Source of the DNA: Ectothiorhodospira lacustris
GTDB lineage: Bacteria > Pseudomonadota > Gammaproteobacteria > Ectothiorhodospirales > Ectothiorhodospiraceae
Assembly: GCF_022227845.1 (NCBI RefSeq)
Contig: NZ_JAJNQN010000024.1
Coordinates: 1 to 34,998, forward strand
Length of the DNA stretch: 34,998 nt
Direction of reading: 5' to 3'
Within the stretch, counting starts at the first letter, position 1. Every line of letters starts with the position of its first letter. This document shows, one piece after another, positions 1 through 8,174 of this stretch. The notes under the pieces were generated by a model. The model saw only the letters and a program-made list of their open reading frames with translations, did not search any database and was not told the DNA's origin. The translations under genes and the position numbers were made by a program.

Positions 1-1
1 G

Positions 2-1411
2 GCCAGTGGCCGTGCCTTTGTTCGGGCCTTCGACAGCCGGGGGCTGCGGGCCAACGGACTGGTGCTGCTGTCACTGCTGGCCGGGGCCGGTGTGACATTG
101 CTGCTGGCCTGGGCCCTGCCCCTGGACGGTCCCACCAGCGCCGGACTCTTTGCCGGTGCCACGACCAATACACCCGCCCTGGCCGGTGTGTTGGAAACCC
201 TAAGGGACAGCGCCAACGAGGCCAGCCTATCGGCCCCCGTGATCGCCTATTCCCTGGCCTATCCGGGCGGCGTCCTGGGTATCATCCTGGCCATCATCGT
301 GCTGCAACGTCTCTGGCGCATCGACTATGCGCGGGAGGCGGCAGGGCTGCGCGACTATGGTGCCACCGGTGAGCATCTGACCCACATTACCGTGCGCATC
401 ACCTGCCATGAAGTCACTCGCATGCCCATCCAGGCATGGCGGGAACGGGAGCGCTGGCATGTCATTTTCGGTCGTTACCGCCGTGGTGACGTGGTGGAAC
501 TGATCCAGCCGGACACCGTGCTCGAACCGGGTGATGAGATCAGCCTGGTGGGGGCCCGGAACGACCTGGAAAGCACCGCCGCCCGACTGGGTGACGTGGT
601 GAATACAGACCTCATCTTCGACCATTCCCGCCTGGATTTTCGACGCATGTTTGTCAGCAATCCCCAGGTGGCCGGCCGCACCCTGGGAGAACTGGCCCTG
701 CCCCAGCGCCTGGGCGCCGTCGTGACCCGGGTGCGTCGGGGGGACATGGATTTTTTGCCGACCGCGGATCTGCGACTGGAACTGGGGGACCGGGTGCGGG
801 TGGTGTCCCGGCGCGATGACATGGACAAGGTCACCCGATTCTTCGGGGACTCCTACCAGGCCCTGTCGGAAATCAATATCCCGATCCTGGCCATTGGCCT
901 GGGTCTGGGACTGCTGCTGGGTCTGATACCCCTGCCCCTGCCCGGCGGGCTGACACTGCAACTGGGATTTGCCGGTGGCCCCCTGCTGATGGGGCTGCTG
1001 CTGGGGGCCATCGGTCATACGGGGTCGGTGGTCTGGACCCTGCCCTATTCCGCCAACCTCACCCTGCGCCAATTCGGTCTGCTGCTGTTCCTGGCGACCG
1101 TGGGCACCAATTCCGGTCATGCCTTCGCATCCACGCTGCAAGCCGGCGAGGGTCTGGACCTCATCCTGATGGGTGGCCTGCTCACCTTCTCGCTGGCGGC
1201 CACCACGTTGGCGGTAGGGTATCAACTGCTGAAACTGCCCATGAACGTCATGCTGGGGGTGGTCTCCGGACAGCATACCCAGCCTGCAGCCCTGGGTTAC
1301 GCGGTAGAGCAGGCAGGTAACGATCTGCCCCATATCGGCTATGCCACCGTCTTTCCCATGGCCACCATTGCCAAGATCCTGCTGGCCCAGATCATCCTCA
1401 TCCTTGCTTGA
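2..1411 (+). CDS. AspT/YidE/YbjL-type transporter with two RCK_C (TrkA_C) domains, 5' end missing
   Basis: The frame is open from the first base of the window, so the start codon lies outside it and only the last ~470 residues are present. The visible order is membrane segments, two soluble domains and a second membrane block. The first soluble domain runs from about the [11 protein letters not shown] stretch to LESTAARLG, the second from [13 protein letters not shown] to VTRFFGDS; both have the beta-rich pattern of RCK_C/TrkA_C domains. The C-terminal block has about five hydrophobic segments with the Gly-rich texture ([22 protein letters not shown]) of the aspartate:alanine exchanger family. 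This layout is known for the AspT/YidE/YbjL family of inner-membrane carriers; the substrate cannot be read from sequence. It ends in TGA, 251 bp before the convergent regulator gene. Family assignment is fairly secure, function open. Confidence 0.85.
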   Translation, partial: ASGRAFVRAFDSRGLRANGLVLLSLLAGAGVTLLLAWALPLDGPTSAGLFAGATTNTPALAGVLETLRDSANEASLSAPVIAYSLAYPGGVLGIILAIIVLQRLWRIDYAREAAGLRDYGATGEHLTHITVRITCHEVTRMPIQAWRERERWHVIFGRYRRGDVVELIQPDTVLEPGDEISLVGARNDLESTAARLGDVVNTDLIFDHSRLDFRRMFVSNPQVAGRTLGELALPQRLGAVVTRVRRGDMDFLPTADLRLELGDRVRVVSRRDDMDKVTRFFGDSYQALSEINIPILAIGLGLGLLLGLIPLPLPGGLTLQLGFAGGPLLMGLLLGAIGHTGSVVWTLPYSANLTLRQFGLLLFLATVGTNSGHAFASTLQAGEGLDLILMGGLLTFSLAATTLAVGYQLLKLPMNVMLGVVSGQHTQPAALGYAVEQAGNDLPHIGYATVFPMATIAKILLAQIILILA

Positions 1412-1662
1412 ACATGACCTTACCCGCACTGCCAGGGACAGCGGCACCATGGGGGTGGAGCAAAACAGGCCGATGTTGACCCCAGGAGCTGCAAATCGTG
1501 CCGAGCGGCCCGCCACGGCGAGATCGCAACAGACCACCAGTCTGGCAGCCCGCCGCCGAAGCCATGCCGTGGACCTGCGCGATCACGCGCATGGGCAGGG
1601 ATTTGAGCGTTAAACAAATTCTCTCTCCGCCAACCCCATCAGATGTGCCGAAACACTGAGCC
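1412..1662. other. intergenic gap between convergent genes
   Basis: No convincing gene is seen. Short open frames on both strands (for example 1398-1592 and 1420-1617, minus) have no ribosome-binding site or recognisable sequence. No intrinsic terminator hairpin with a T-tract was found for either neighbour. Confidence 0.5.
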
Positions 1663-3180
1663 CTACCCTGCCCGGCTCACTTTCAGCTTGCGCATCTTGG
1701 ACCGAAGGGTATTCGGATTAAGGCCCAGCAGGGCTGCCGCCCCCGTGGGGCCGGAGATACGTCCCCGCGTGCGGACCAGGGCGGCCTCGATATGGGCGCG
1801 CTGCACCTGCTCCAGCGTGGGGAATGCCTGGTCGGGCATTCCCGGGTTGGATTCACTCGGCCGTGACTCCATCACACTCCCGCTCGGCAAAGCCTGCCCC
1901 AGGGCGGAGGCCAGCACCAGCTGCTTGCCCTGCCCCAGCACCACCGCACGGTCAAATACCGCTGCCAGTTCCCGCACGTTGCCCGGCCATGAGTAGGCCG
2001 CCAGCAGGCGCAGGTCCTCCGCGCTGGGCAGCACCAGCGGCAGACCCAGGCGCTGGGCCGAGCGCCAGGCCATGTGCTCCGCCAGGGCGGGCAGGTCATT
2101 GGGACGGTGACGCAAAGGCGGTATGTGGATAGGGAAACCCGCCACCCGATACCACAGATCTTCCCGGAAGCTGCCGGCCGCCACCATGGCGGCCAGGTCC
2201 CGATGCGTAGCCGCCACGATACGCACATCCACCGGCACTGCGTCGTGACCACCCACCCGCTGGATCACGCCCTCTTGCAGCACCCGGAGTAGACGCACCT
2301 GGGCGGCATGGGTCAACTCACCGATCTCGTCCAGGAACAGGGTGCCCCCATCCGCCCGTTCGAACCATCCCTGTCTCTGGGATAGCGCACCGGTGAAGCT
2401 GCCACGCTCGTGGCCGAACAGTTCGGAGTCGATCAGCTCCGCCGGGATTGCACCGCAGTTGACGCGAACAAACGGCGCCCCACAACGCCGTGAACCTTCA
2501 TGAATGGCCCTGGCAATGACTTCCTTGCCCGAGCCCGTCTCGCCCAGCAACAGGACCGACAGATCCGAATCGCCCACCAGCCCGATCCGTTCCATGACAG
2601 GCCTTAGATCGCCCTCGGCCCCAACGATGCGCCCATCCTCGGTGCGCCCGCCCAGCCGCTGACCCAGCGCCTGCTGATCCACCTGAACGGCCCGCTCCAG
2701 GGCATCCCGGGCGCGCGCCTCCAGATGCCGCTCCAGGATCACCGCCAGGGGCAAGGTCACGGCTTCCAGCCACTGACGCTGTTCCGGGACAAGCCCCACC
2801 CGGGACTCCGGCACTACCAGCAGCACCCCCACGGGACGGTCCTGAATCCTCAGAGGGCAGACCAGCGCCACCCCGGAATGCAGGGATGCGAAGGACCGGT
2901 CCATCGGGGATGTCCGTCCGCCCCCACCGGTTTCCAGCATGTCCCCGGTACGACACCACGCCGCCACCCCTGGAATCTCCAGGTTCGATGCAGCGCCATT
3001 TGCCGCCCCATCGCCCGTACAGGCCACCCGGGTGAGGCGATGCTCATCCTGAAGCTGGAATAGCTGCAGCTGGCACAGTGGTACCTGCAGTCCCAGGGAC
3101 TGTCGCAGGTGTTCCAGCTTGGATGCGATGGGCTCGTGGGAGGCAACATCGTTCCAGATTGTCAGGAGCAAGGATTCCAT
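1663..3180 (-). CDS. sigma-54-dependent enhancer-binding regulator, GAF + AAA+ + Fis-type HTH (NorR-like)
   Basis: A 505-residue bacterial enhancer-binding protein. Residues ~1-160 form a GAF-like sensor. The central AAA+ domain has Walker A GETGSGKE (213-220), the sigma-54 contact loop as GSFTGA (260-265, Ser in place of the usual Ala of GAFTGA), Walker B GGTLFLDE (279-286), an arginine-rich sensor region and WPGNVREL. The C-terminus (about 465-505) is a Fis-type helix-turn-helix. I chose ATG at 3180 because GGTGA lies 8 bases upstream; a TTG at 3195 in the same frame would add five residues. The architecture resembles NorR, but no nitric-oxide gene is nearby. The gene is divergent from the sulfate transport operon, whose upstream region has a sigma-54-like promoter and palindromes, so I infer that it activates that operon. 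The GAF ligand is unknown. Confidence 0.9.
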   Translation of the reverse strand: MESLLLTIWNDVASHEPIASKLEHLRQSLGLQVPLCQLQLFQLQDEHRLTRVACTGDGAANGAASNLEIPGVAAWCRTGDMLETGGGGRTSPMDRSFASLHSGVALVCPLRIQDRPVGVLLVVPESRVGLVPEQRQWLEAVTLPLAVILERHLEARARDALERAVQVDQQALGQRLGGRTEDGRIVGAEGDLRPVMERIGLVGDSDLSVLLLGETGSGKEVIARAIHEGSRRCGAPFVRVNCGAIPAELIDSELFGHERGSFTGALSQRQGWFERADGGTLFLDEIGELTHAAQVRLLRVLQEGVIQRVGGHDAVPVDVRIVAATHRDLAAMVAAGSFREDLWYRVAGFPIHIPPLRHRPNDLPALAEHMAWRSAQRLGLPLVLPSAEDLRLLAAYSWPGNVRELAAVFDRAVVLGQGKQLVLASALGQALPSGSVMESRPSESNPGMPDQAFPTLEQVQRAHIEAALVRTRGRISGPTGAAALLGLNPNTLRSKMRKLKVSRAG

Positions 3181-3219
3181 CGCACATTTCACCAAATAAA
3201 ACGATTCACGTCTTATATC

Positions 3220-3233
3220 ACGAAAATTTTCGT
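3220..3233. promoter_or_regulatory. perfect 14-bp palindrome, candidate activator site 1
   Basis: ACGAAAATTTTCGT is a perfect palindrome 74 bp upstream of the -24 element of the proposed sigma-54 promoter. It shares the core GAAAA/TTTTC with a second palindrome at 3250-3264. Fis-type enhancer-binding proteins usually bind repeated palindromes upstream of their promoter, so I infer a binding site for the divergent regulator. Confidence 0.55.
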
Positions 3234-3249
3234 TTTATTTGACGGATTT

Positions 3250-3264
3250 CAGAAAAATTTTCTG
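3250..3264. promoter_or_regulatory. 15-bp palindrome with one central base, candidate activator site 2
   Basis: CAGAAAAATTTTCTG has perfect 7-bp arms around a central A. Its centre is about 30 bp, close to three helical turns, from the centre of the palindrome at 3220-3233, which would place two dimers on the same DNA face. Confidence 0.5.
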
Positions 3265-3306
3265 GCTGCTTTTTATAAATCATTGTTATGGCGGCATTTA
3301 TTTAGT

Positions 3307-3322
3307 TGGCACGCCTTTTGAT
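3307..3322 (+). promoter_or_regulatory. sigma-54-type (-24/-12) promoter for the sulfate transport operon
   Basis: TGGCACG-CCTT-TTGAT matches the consensus TGGCACG-N4-TTGCW at all positions except GA for GC in the -12 element, and the 10-bp spacing between the GG and the GA doublet is exact. It points towards the binding-protein gene at 3552. Transcription would start near 3333, giving a leader of about 220 nt. No good sigma-70 promoter was seen in the same stretch. Confidence 0.6.
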
Positions 3323-3375
3323 ATTCACTTAAGTGTAAGTAAATTTTCTTTTATAGAAAAAACGAGAATATCCAT

Positions 3376-3517
3376 GGGTGTTCTGAACAGGTCATTCCCG
3401 TGCAAACGGGAATCCAGTCACGGACTGAACATTCTGGGCTCCCGCCTTCGCGGGAGTGACGGCAGGGGGCTTGTTCCGGGAGTCACGGAATGGGGCTTGT
3501 TCAGTGCTTCCCTAACG
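3376..3517. repeat. MITE-like repeat, copy A (contains the 72-bp two-hairpin unit 3391-3462)
   Basis: The core holds two hairpins, ATTCCCGTGCAAACGGGAAT and CTCCCGCCTTCGCGGGAG, and is nearly the reverse complement of the copy at 30791-30862. The outer ends form imperfect terminal inverted repeats: CTGAACAGG on the left (from ~3383), and on the right TTGTTCAGTGCTTCCCT, whose complement AGGGAAGCACTGAACAA closely matches the left flank of the other copy (AGGGAAACGCTGAACA at 30702). The element lies inside the proposed leader of the sulfate operon. Confidence 0.65.
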
Positions 3518-3551
3518 CATCACAACACAACGCTTTCGGAGTCCATACGTC

Positions 3552-4574
3552 ATGCCCAGATCCCGCTTTTCCCGTCTCGCCCTTGCCGGTGTCACCGCCC
3601 TGGCACTGGGGCTGTCAGGGGCCGCCCTGGCCCAGCAGGCCGCTACCTTGCTGAATGTCTCTTACGACCCCACCCGGGAGTTCTATCGGGAATACAACAA
3701 CGCCTTCGCCGCCCACTGGGTAGCCGAAAAGGGCCAACGGGTGAACGTGCGCATGTCCCACGGCGGTTCAGGCTCCCAGGCCCGTTCGGTCATCGATGGC
3801 CTGGATGCCGACGTGGTCACCCTGGCCCTGGCCTACGACGTGGACGCCCTGCACGACCGGGCCCAACTCATCCCCGAAGACTGGCAAACCCGCCTGCCGC
3901 AAAACAGTTCTCCCTATACCTCCACCATCGTCCTGCTGGTGCGGGCCGGCAATCCCAAGAACATCCGCGACTGGGATGACCTGGTGCGCAAGGACGTCCA
4001 GGTGATCACCCCCAACCCCAAAACCTCCGGCGGTGCCCGCTGGAACTATCTGGCGGCCTGGGGCTACGCCCTGGAGAAGTTTGGCGATGAAGATAAGGCC
4101 TACGAGTTCGTGCGGGACATCTTTGCCAATGTCCCGGTGCTGGACCCCGCCGCCCGCGGCGCCACCAACACCTTCGTGCAGCGGCGCATCGGCGACGTCT
4201 TCATCGCCTGGGAAAACGAGGCCTTCCTCGCCGTGGAACAGCTCGGGCAGGGCCAGTACGAGATCGTGGTGCCCTCGGTAAGCATCCTGGCCGAACCGCC
4301 GGTGAGCGTGGTCGATCGCAACGTGGACCGCAAGGGCACCCGTGAGCTGGCCCAGGCCTACCTGGAGTTCCTGTACACCGACGAGGCGCAGCGGCTGGCG
4401 GGCAAGCATTACTACCGCCCCTCCAATCCCGAGATCCTGGCGGAGTTCGCCGAGCGCTTCCCCGAGGTGAACCTGCACACCGTGGATGAATGGTTCGGCG
4501 GCTGGCGCAACGCCCAGGAAACCCACTTCAATGATGGTGGGGTATTCGACCGCATCCTGGCCGAGATCCACTGA
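3552..4574 (+). CDS. sbp: sulfate/thiosulfate ABC transporter periplasmic binding protein
   Basis: A 340-residue periplasmic receptor that delivers sulfate (or thiosulfate) to the CysTWA importer. The first ~28 residues are a signal peptide (MPRSRFSRLAL, hydrophobic core, cleavage near GAALAQ). The mature protein shows the family signatures VSYDPTREFY, ISMSHGGSGSQ-like RMSHGGSGSQARSVIDGL, DVVTLALAYDVDAL, NPKTSGGARWNYLAAWGYAL and PPVSVVD. The length is usual for the family. ATG 3552 follows GGAG at 3538-3541. It heads a binding protein-permease-permease-ATPase operon and is separated from the first permease by a strong hairpin. Choosing between Sbp (sulfate) and CysP (thiosulfate) from sequence alone is not firm. 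Confidence 0.93.
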   Translation: MPRSRFSRLALAGVTALALGLSGAALAQQAATLLNVSYDPTREFYREYNNAFAAHWVAEKGQRVNVRMSHGGSGSQARSVIDGLDADVVTLALAYDVDALHDRAQLIPEDWQTRLPQNSSPYTSTIVLLVRAGNPKNIRDWDDLVRKDVQVITPNPKTSGGARWNYLAAWGYALEKFGDEDKAYEFVRDIFANVPVLDPAARGATNTFVQRRIGDVFIAWENEAFLAVEQLGQGQYEIVVPSVSILAEPPVSVVDRNVDRKGTRELAQAYLEFLYTDEAQRLAGKHYYRPSNPEILAEFAERFPEVNLHTVDEWFGGWRNAQETHFNDGGVFDRILAEIH

Positions 4575-4589
4575 GACCGGTTCACCGGG

Positions 4590-4619
4590 GGGCCGGCTCC
4601 CACCCGTGGGGGCCGGCCC
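4590..4619 (+). repeat. strong intercistronic hairpin between binding protein and permease genes
   Basis: GGGCCGGC (4590-4597) pairs perfectly with GCCGGCCC (4612-4619), and the intervening CCCA/TGGG also pairs, leaving a loop of about four bases and a stem of ~13 pairs with one G-T. There is no T-tract after it, so it is unlikely to be a complete terminator. Such hairpins after binding-protein genes often protect the upstream mRNA or attenuate read-through, which would favour excess binding protein. Confidence 0.7.
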
Positions 4620-4669
4620 GCTTGTGGGCGATGGGATCCGATCAAACCTTATCTCATGGAGCATGAGTG

Positions 4670-5503
4670 ATGACATTGGCCTTGCGACAGCCCAGCGTGA
4701 TTCCGGGGTTTGGGATCACCCTGGGTTTCACCCTGTTTTACATGGGACTGATCCTGCTGATCCCCATCGGCGCATTCCTGCTGTACACCGCCCAGATGAG
4801 CTGGGCGGATTTCTGGCAGGCCGTCAGCCATCGTCAGGTGGTGGCCTCCTACAAGCTGTCCTTCGGCGCCTCGCTGATCGCCGCCCTGCTGAACTTGGTG
4901 TTCGGCGCCATCGTCGCCTGGGTGCTGGTGCGCTATCAGTTCTTCGGCAAGCGCGTGATCGACGCCCTGGTGGATCTGCCCTTTGCCATGCCCACCGCCG
5001 TGGCCGGCATCGCCCTGGTCACCCTCTACGCCTCCACGGGCTGGGTGGGGCAGTACCTGGAGATCCTGGGTCTGCGCGTGGCCTATACCCAGCTGGGTGT
5101 GGTGGTGGCCCTCACCTACATCGGCCTGCCCTTCGTGGTGCGTACCGTGCAGCCGGTGCTGGAAGACCTGGAGCGGGAGCTGGAAGAGGCCTCCGCCATC
5201 CTGGGGGCCAACCGTTTGACGACCCTGCGGCGGGTGATCCTGCCGGCCCTGCTGCCCGCCCTGCTCACCGGCTTCGCCCTGGCCTTCGCCCGGGCCCTGG
5301 GGGAATACGGCTCGGTCATCTTCATCGCCGGCAATCTGCCGTTTCGTACCGAGATCACGCCGCTGCTGATCGTGGCCAAGGCCGAGCAGTACGATTATCC
5401 GGGGGCCGCCGCCATCGGCACCGTGATGCTGCTGGCCGCCTTCGTGCTGCTGCTGCTCATCAACACCCTGCAGTGGTGGACCGCCCGCCACAGCCGCCGC
5501 TGA
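4670..5503 (+). CDS. cysT: sulfate/thiosulfate ABC transporter permease CysT (CysU)
   Basis: A 277-residue inner-membrane permease with about six membrane segments. It carries the cytoplasmic EAA loop that contacts the ATPase: DLERELEEASAILGANRLTT followed by a RRVILPALLPALLTGFALAFARALGEYGS-type stretch. The domestic features YQFFGKRVIDALVDLPFAMPTAVAGIALVTLY are typical of CysT. I prefer ATG 4670 (GGAG at 4658-4661, 8 bases away) to the adjacent GTG at 4667. It pairs with CysW, 20 bp downstream, to form the channel for sulfate. Assignment is secure from sequence and context. Confidence 0.93.
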   Translation: MTLALRQPSVIPGFGITLGFTLFYMGLILLIPIGAFLLYTAQMSWADFWQAVSHRQVVASYKLSFGASLIAALLNLVFGAIVAWVLVRYQFFGKRVIDALVDLPFAMPTAVAGIALVTLYASTGWVGQYLEILGLRVAYTQLGVVVALTYIGLPFVVRTVQPVLEDLERELEEASAILGANRLTTLRRVILPALLPALLTGFALAFARALGEYGSVIFIAGNLPFRTEITPLLIVAKAEQYDYPGAAAIGTVMLLAAFVLLLLINTLQWWTARHSRR

Positions 5504-5523
5504 CCCTGCCGGAGAGATCCCCC

Positions 5524-6411
5524 ATGAGTACCATCGCTTCGCACATACACGGCACTCGGGCGGCCGCACCCACCTGGCGGCGGGCCACCGAAGAGCCCGC
5601 CTGGGTCCGCCGCCTGCTCATCGGCATCGCCCTGGGTTTTCTAAGCCTGTTTCTGGTCCTGCCCCTGACCGTGGTGCTGTATGGGGCCTTTGAGCAGGGC
5701 CTGCAGGTGTGGTACGCCGCCATCACGGAACCCGATGCCCAGGCCGCCATCCGCCTCACCCTGCTGGTGGTGGCCATCGTGGTGCCGATCAACCTGGTGT
5801 TCGGGGTCATGGCGGCCTGGGCCATCGCCAAGTTCGAGTTCCGCGGCAAATCCGTGCTGATCACCCTGATCGACCTGCCCTTTGCCATCTCGCCGGTGGT
5901 GGTGGGCCTGATCTTCGTCATCCTGCTGGGCTCCCAGGGCTGGCTGGGCCCCTGGCTGGCGGAGCATGACCTGCGCGTCATCTTCGCCGTGCCGGGGATC
6001 ATCATCGTCATCGCCTTCGGCACGATGCCCTTCGTGGCCCGGGAACTGATCCCCCTCATGCAGCAGCAGGGCAAGGAGGAGGAGGAATCCTCCCTGACCC
6101 TGGGCGCCAACGGCTGGCAGACCTTCTGGCGCGTCACCCTGCCCAACATCAAGTGGGGGGTGATCTACGGGGTGATCCTGTGCAATGCCCGGGCCATGGG
6201 AGAGTTTGGTGCCGTGGCCGTGGTCTCCGGACGCATCCGCGGCGAGACCAACACCATGCCTCTGCACATCGAGGTGCTCTACAACGAGTATCTGTTCACC
6301 GCCGCCTTTGCCGTCTCATCCCTGCTGGCGGGACTGGCCATCGTCACCATTGCCGTGAAGAGCCTGGTGGACTGGCGTGATGAACGCCAACGCCACCAGG
6401 CAGCGGCGTGA
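5524..6411 (+). CDS. cysW: sulfate/thiosulfate ABC transporter permease CysW
   Basis: A 295-residue second permease of the sulfate importer. About six membrane segments are visible, with family motifs [41 protein letters not shown] (EAA loop) and [19 protein letters not shown]. The C-terminus has the [15 protein letters not shown] segment typical of CysW. Start ATG 5524 follows GGAGAG at 5510-5515. The reading frame stays open far upstream (to 4486) but that stretch is the shadow of cysT and sbp and is not part of the protein. It lies between cysT and cysA in the standard order. Confidence 0.93.
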   Translation: MSTIASHIHGTRAAAPTWRRATEEPAWVRRLLIGIALGFLSLFLVLPLTVVLYGAFEQGLQVWYAAITEPDAQAAIRLTLLVVAIVVPINLVFGVMAAWAIAKFEFRGKSVLITLIDLPFAISPVVVGLIFVILLGSQGWLGPWLAEHDLRVIFAVPGIIIVIAFGTMPFVARELIPLMQQQGKEEEESSLTLGANGWQTFWRVTLPNIKWGVIYGVILCNARAMGEFGAVAVVSGRIRGETNTMPLHIEVLYNEYLFTAAFAVSSLLAGLAIVTIAVKSLVDWRDERQRHQAAA

Positions 6412-6458
6412 CCCCAACCCTTTTCACCTTCAGACAAACCACATCCTGCGGACAGCCC

Positions 6459-7556
6459 ATGAGCATTGAAATCGAACACGTCAACAAGCGCTTCGGCCAC
6501 TTCGTGGCTGTGGACGACGTCACCCTGTCCCTCCCCGAGGGCCAGCTCACCGCCCTGCTGGGGCCGTCCGGCTCCGGCAAGACCTCCCTGCTGCGCATCA
6601 TCGCCGGCCTGGAGTTCCCCGATTCGGGCCGCATCCGCTTTCATGGCGAGGATGCCACCGATGTCCACGTCAGCCGACGCGGCGTCGGCTTCGTGTTCCA
6701 GCACTACGCCCTGTTCAAGCACATGACGGTGTTCGACAACGTGGCCTATGGTCTGACGGTCCAACCCCGGCGCCTGCGGCCCAGCAAGGCCGAGATCCGC
6801 AACCGGGTCACGCGCCTGCTGGAACTGGTCCAGCTGGACTGGACCGCCAACCGCCTCCCCGCCCAGCTCTCCGGGGGACAGCGCCAGCGCATCGCCCTGG
6901 CCCGCGCCCTGGCGGTGGAACCCAAGGTGCTGCTGCTGGATGAGCCCTTCGGCGCCCTGGACGCCAAGGTGCGGGCGGAACTGCGCCGCTGGCTGCGCCG
7001 CCTCCACGACGAGATCCACCTCACCAGCGTGTTCGTCACCCATGACCAGGAAGAGGCCCTGGAGGTATCGGATCGGATCGTGGTGATGAACCAGGGCCGG
7101 GTGGAACAGGAGGGCACCCCGGAGGAGGTCTACGATCACCCGGCCAATCCCTTCGTGTTCAGCTTCCTGGGCCAGGTCAACCTGTTCCATGCCCGGGTGC
7201 AGGACGGACAGGCCCGCATCGGCGACCTGGCCCTGCCCACGGCAGCAACGGGCGATCAGCCGGAAGGTCACGGACTGGCCTATGTGCGTCCCCACGACAT
7301 CGAGATCCTGGCGGACGACAGCGCACAAGGCGCACTTGCAGCCGTGGTCGAAGGCATCACGGTGGTCGGGCCGACCGCCCGCCTGGAACTGAAGGTGGCT
7401 GGCGCCCGGGACCTGATCCATGCCGAGTTGCCCAAGAGCCGGCTCAGGTCCTTGGGCTTGTCCCAGGGCTCGAACACCTGGGTGCGGCCACTCAACGGCC
7501 GCGTCTTCGTGGAACCGGGACGCACACCGGCAGATCCTGAATCCGTGGGTATGTGA
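6459..7556 (+). CDS. cysA: sulfate/thiosulfate import ATP-binding protein CysA
   Basis: A 365-residue ABC ATPase that energises CysTW. Visible motifs are Walker A GPSGSGKT (35-42), Q-loop [17 protein letters not shown] (from 79), signature LSGGQRQR (137-144), Walker B VLLLDEP with Asp161-Glu162, D-loop GALDAK and switch His in [10 protein letters not shown]. The last ~110 residues form the TOBE-like regulatory extension ([11 protein letters not shown]). ATG 6459 begins the usual N-terminus [13 protein letters not shown]; an in-frame GTG at 6408 would add a tail overlapping cysW and is rejected. It ends the operon; a repeat with two hairpins lies 116 bp downstream. Confidence 0.94.
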   Translation: MSIEIEHVNKRFGHFVAVDDVTLSLPEGQLTALLGPSGSGKTSLLRIIAGLEFPDSGRIRFHGEDATDVHVSRRGVGFVFQHYALFKHMTVFDNVAYGLTVQPRRLRPSKAEIRNRVTRLLELVQLDWTANRLPAQLSGGQRQRIALARALAVEPKVLLLDEPFGALDAKVRAELRRWLRRLHDEIHLTSVFVTHDQEEALEVSDRIVVMNQGRVEQEGTPEEVYDHPANPFVFSFLGQVNLFHARVQDGQARIGDLALPTAATGDQPEGHGLAYVRPHDIEILADDSAQGALAAVVEGITVVGPTARLELKVAGARDLIHAELPKSRLRSLGLSQGSNTWVRPLNGRVFVEPGRTPADPESVGM

Positions 7557-7671
7557 CCGCCATCGAAAGGATGTGTATCGCTTTTAAGCCTCTTACTCGC
7601 TCATGCGCTCCCGCCATGCCTGGTCACCCCCGCATCCTTGTCATTCCCGCCATCATCATTCCCACCACCCT

Positions 7672-7744
7672 CGTCATTCCCGCGCAAGCGGGAGTCCAGT
7701 CACAGACCGAAAACCCTGGACTCCCGCCTTCGCGGGAGTGACGG
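7672..7744. repeat. REP/MITE-like two-hairpin repeat, copy B
   Basis: Two hairpins, ATTCCCGCGCAAGCGGGAGT and ACTCCCGCCTTCGCGGGAGT, follow one another in the same orientation as the unit at 3391-3462. It begins CGTCATTCCC and ends GGGAGTGACGG. It lacks the longer terminal inverted repeats of copy A. Degenerate ATTCCC motifs just upstream (7641-7671) look like a decayed extra copy. It may serve as the 3' end of the sulfate operon transcript. Confidence 0.7.
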
Positions 7745-7817
7745 CAAGAGAGGCCTTTCATCGCATCCCACCTGGATCGGGATCAGGATCAGGGTCAAGA
7801 GCGATACGTCTACAGGG

Positions 7818-7982
7818 TCAGATCCGCGGGTTTCTGCCCGTAATCAGGAAGACGAGTGCGACCACCAGACCAACGATGAACAGGATCCAGGCGATGTTCG
7901 TGGCCACGCCGGCAATACCGCTCAACCCCAAGACCCCCGCAACGATAGCCACGATCAGAAAGATCAGTGCCCAATGGATCAT
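7818..7982 (-). CDS. small DUF1328-family membrane protein
   Basis: A 54-residue protein starting MIHWALIFLIVAIVAG with two hydrophobic segments joined by GIAGVATNIA and ending LITGRNPRI. This is the pattern of the DUF1328 (YtjA-like) family of tiny inner-membrane proteins. An AAGGAG box lies six bases before the ATG at 7982, which is why I reject the longer in-frame start at 8036. Its role is not established; members often appear among stress-induced genes. It stands alone between the sulfate operon and the subtilase gene. Confidence 0.85.
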   Translation of the reverse strand: MIHWALIFLIVAIVAGVLGLSGIAGVATNIAWILFIVGLVVALVFLITGRNPRI

Positions 7983-8128
7983 GACGCTCTCCTTGTGACG
8001 AGTTACAAGCACTCCTATCAACTCTAGCAGCCGCACGGGAGCTTTTCCAAAACCTGCTGATCATCGGCTTTTTCAAAGGCGCCCTTCCCTTCCTCTTCGT
8101 CGTTGTGGAATCTCACCCATGGAGCCTG

Positions 8129-8137
8129 TGCTATCGT
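8129..8137 (+). promoter_or_regulatory. possible extended -10 promoter of the subtilase gene
   Basis: TGCTATCGT has the TGN extension next to a hexamer resembling TATAAT, 38 bp before the ATG at 8175. No well-spaced -35 element was found, so this is tentative. Confidence 0.25.
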
Positions 8138-8174
8138 CCGCAAGAAGAACCAGTCAGCAACGGGCGGGCGACCG

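Larger units (their letters stand above)
3181..3551. other. AT-rich divergent regulatory region between regulator and sulfate operon
   Basis: This 371-bp gap contains no gene. From left to right it holds an inverted pair AAATAAAACG (3194-3203) / CGTTTTATTT (3231-3240), two GAAAA(N)TTTTC palindromes, a sigma-54-like promoter, a small hairpin (TTTTCT 3344-3349 / AGAAAA 3355-3360) and a MITE-like repeat. The first half is conspicuously AT-rich against the GC-rich genes on both sides. Confidence 0.8.

Noticed and set aside
227-1537. A 436-codon minus-strand frame
   Set aside because: Antisense to the AspT-type transporter, rich in Gln, His and Gly, with no recognisable domain.
4486-6411. A 641-codon open frame ending as CysW
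   Set aside because: Only 5524-6411 encodes CysW; the rest is the out-of-frame shadow of sbp and cysT with no ribosome-binding site.
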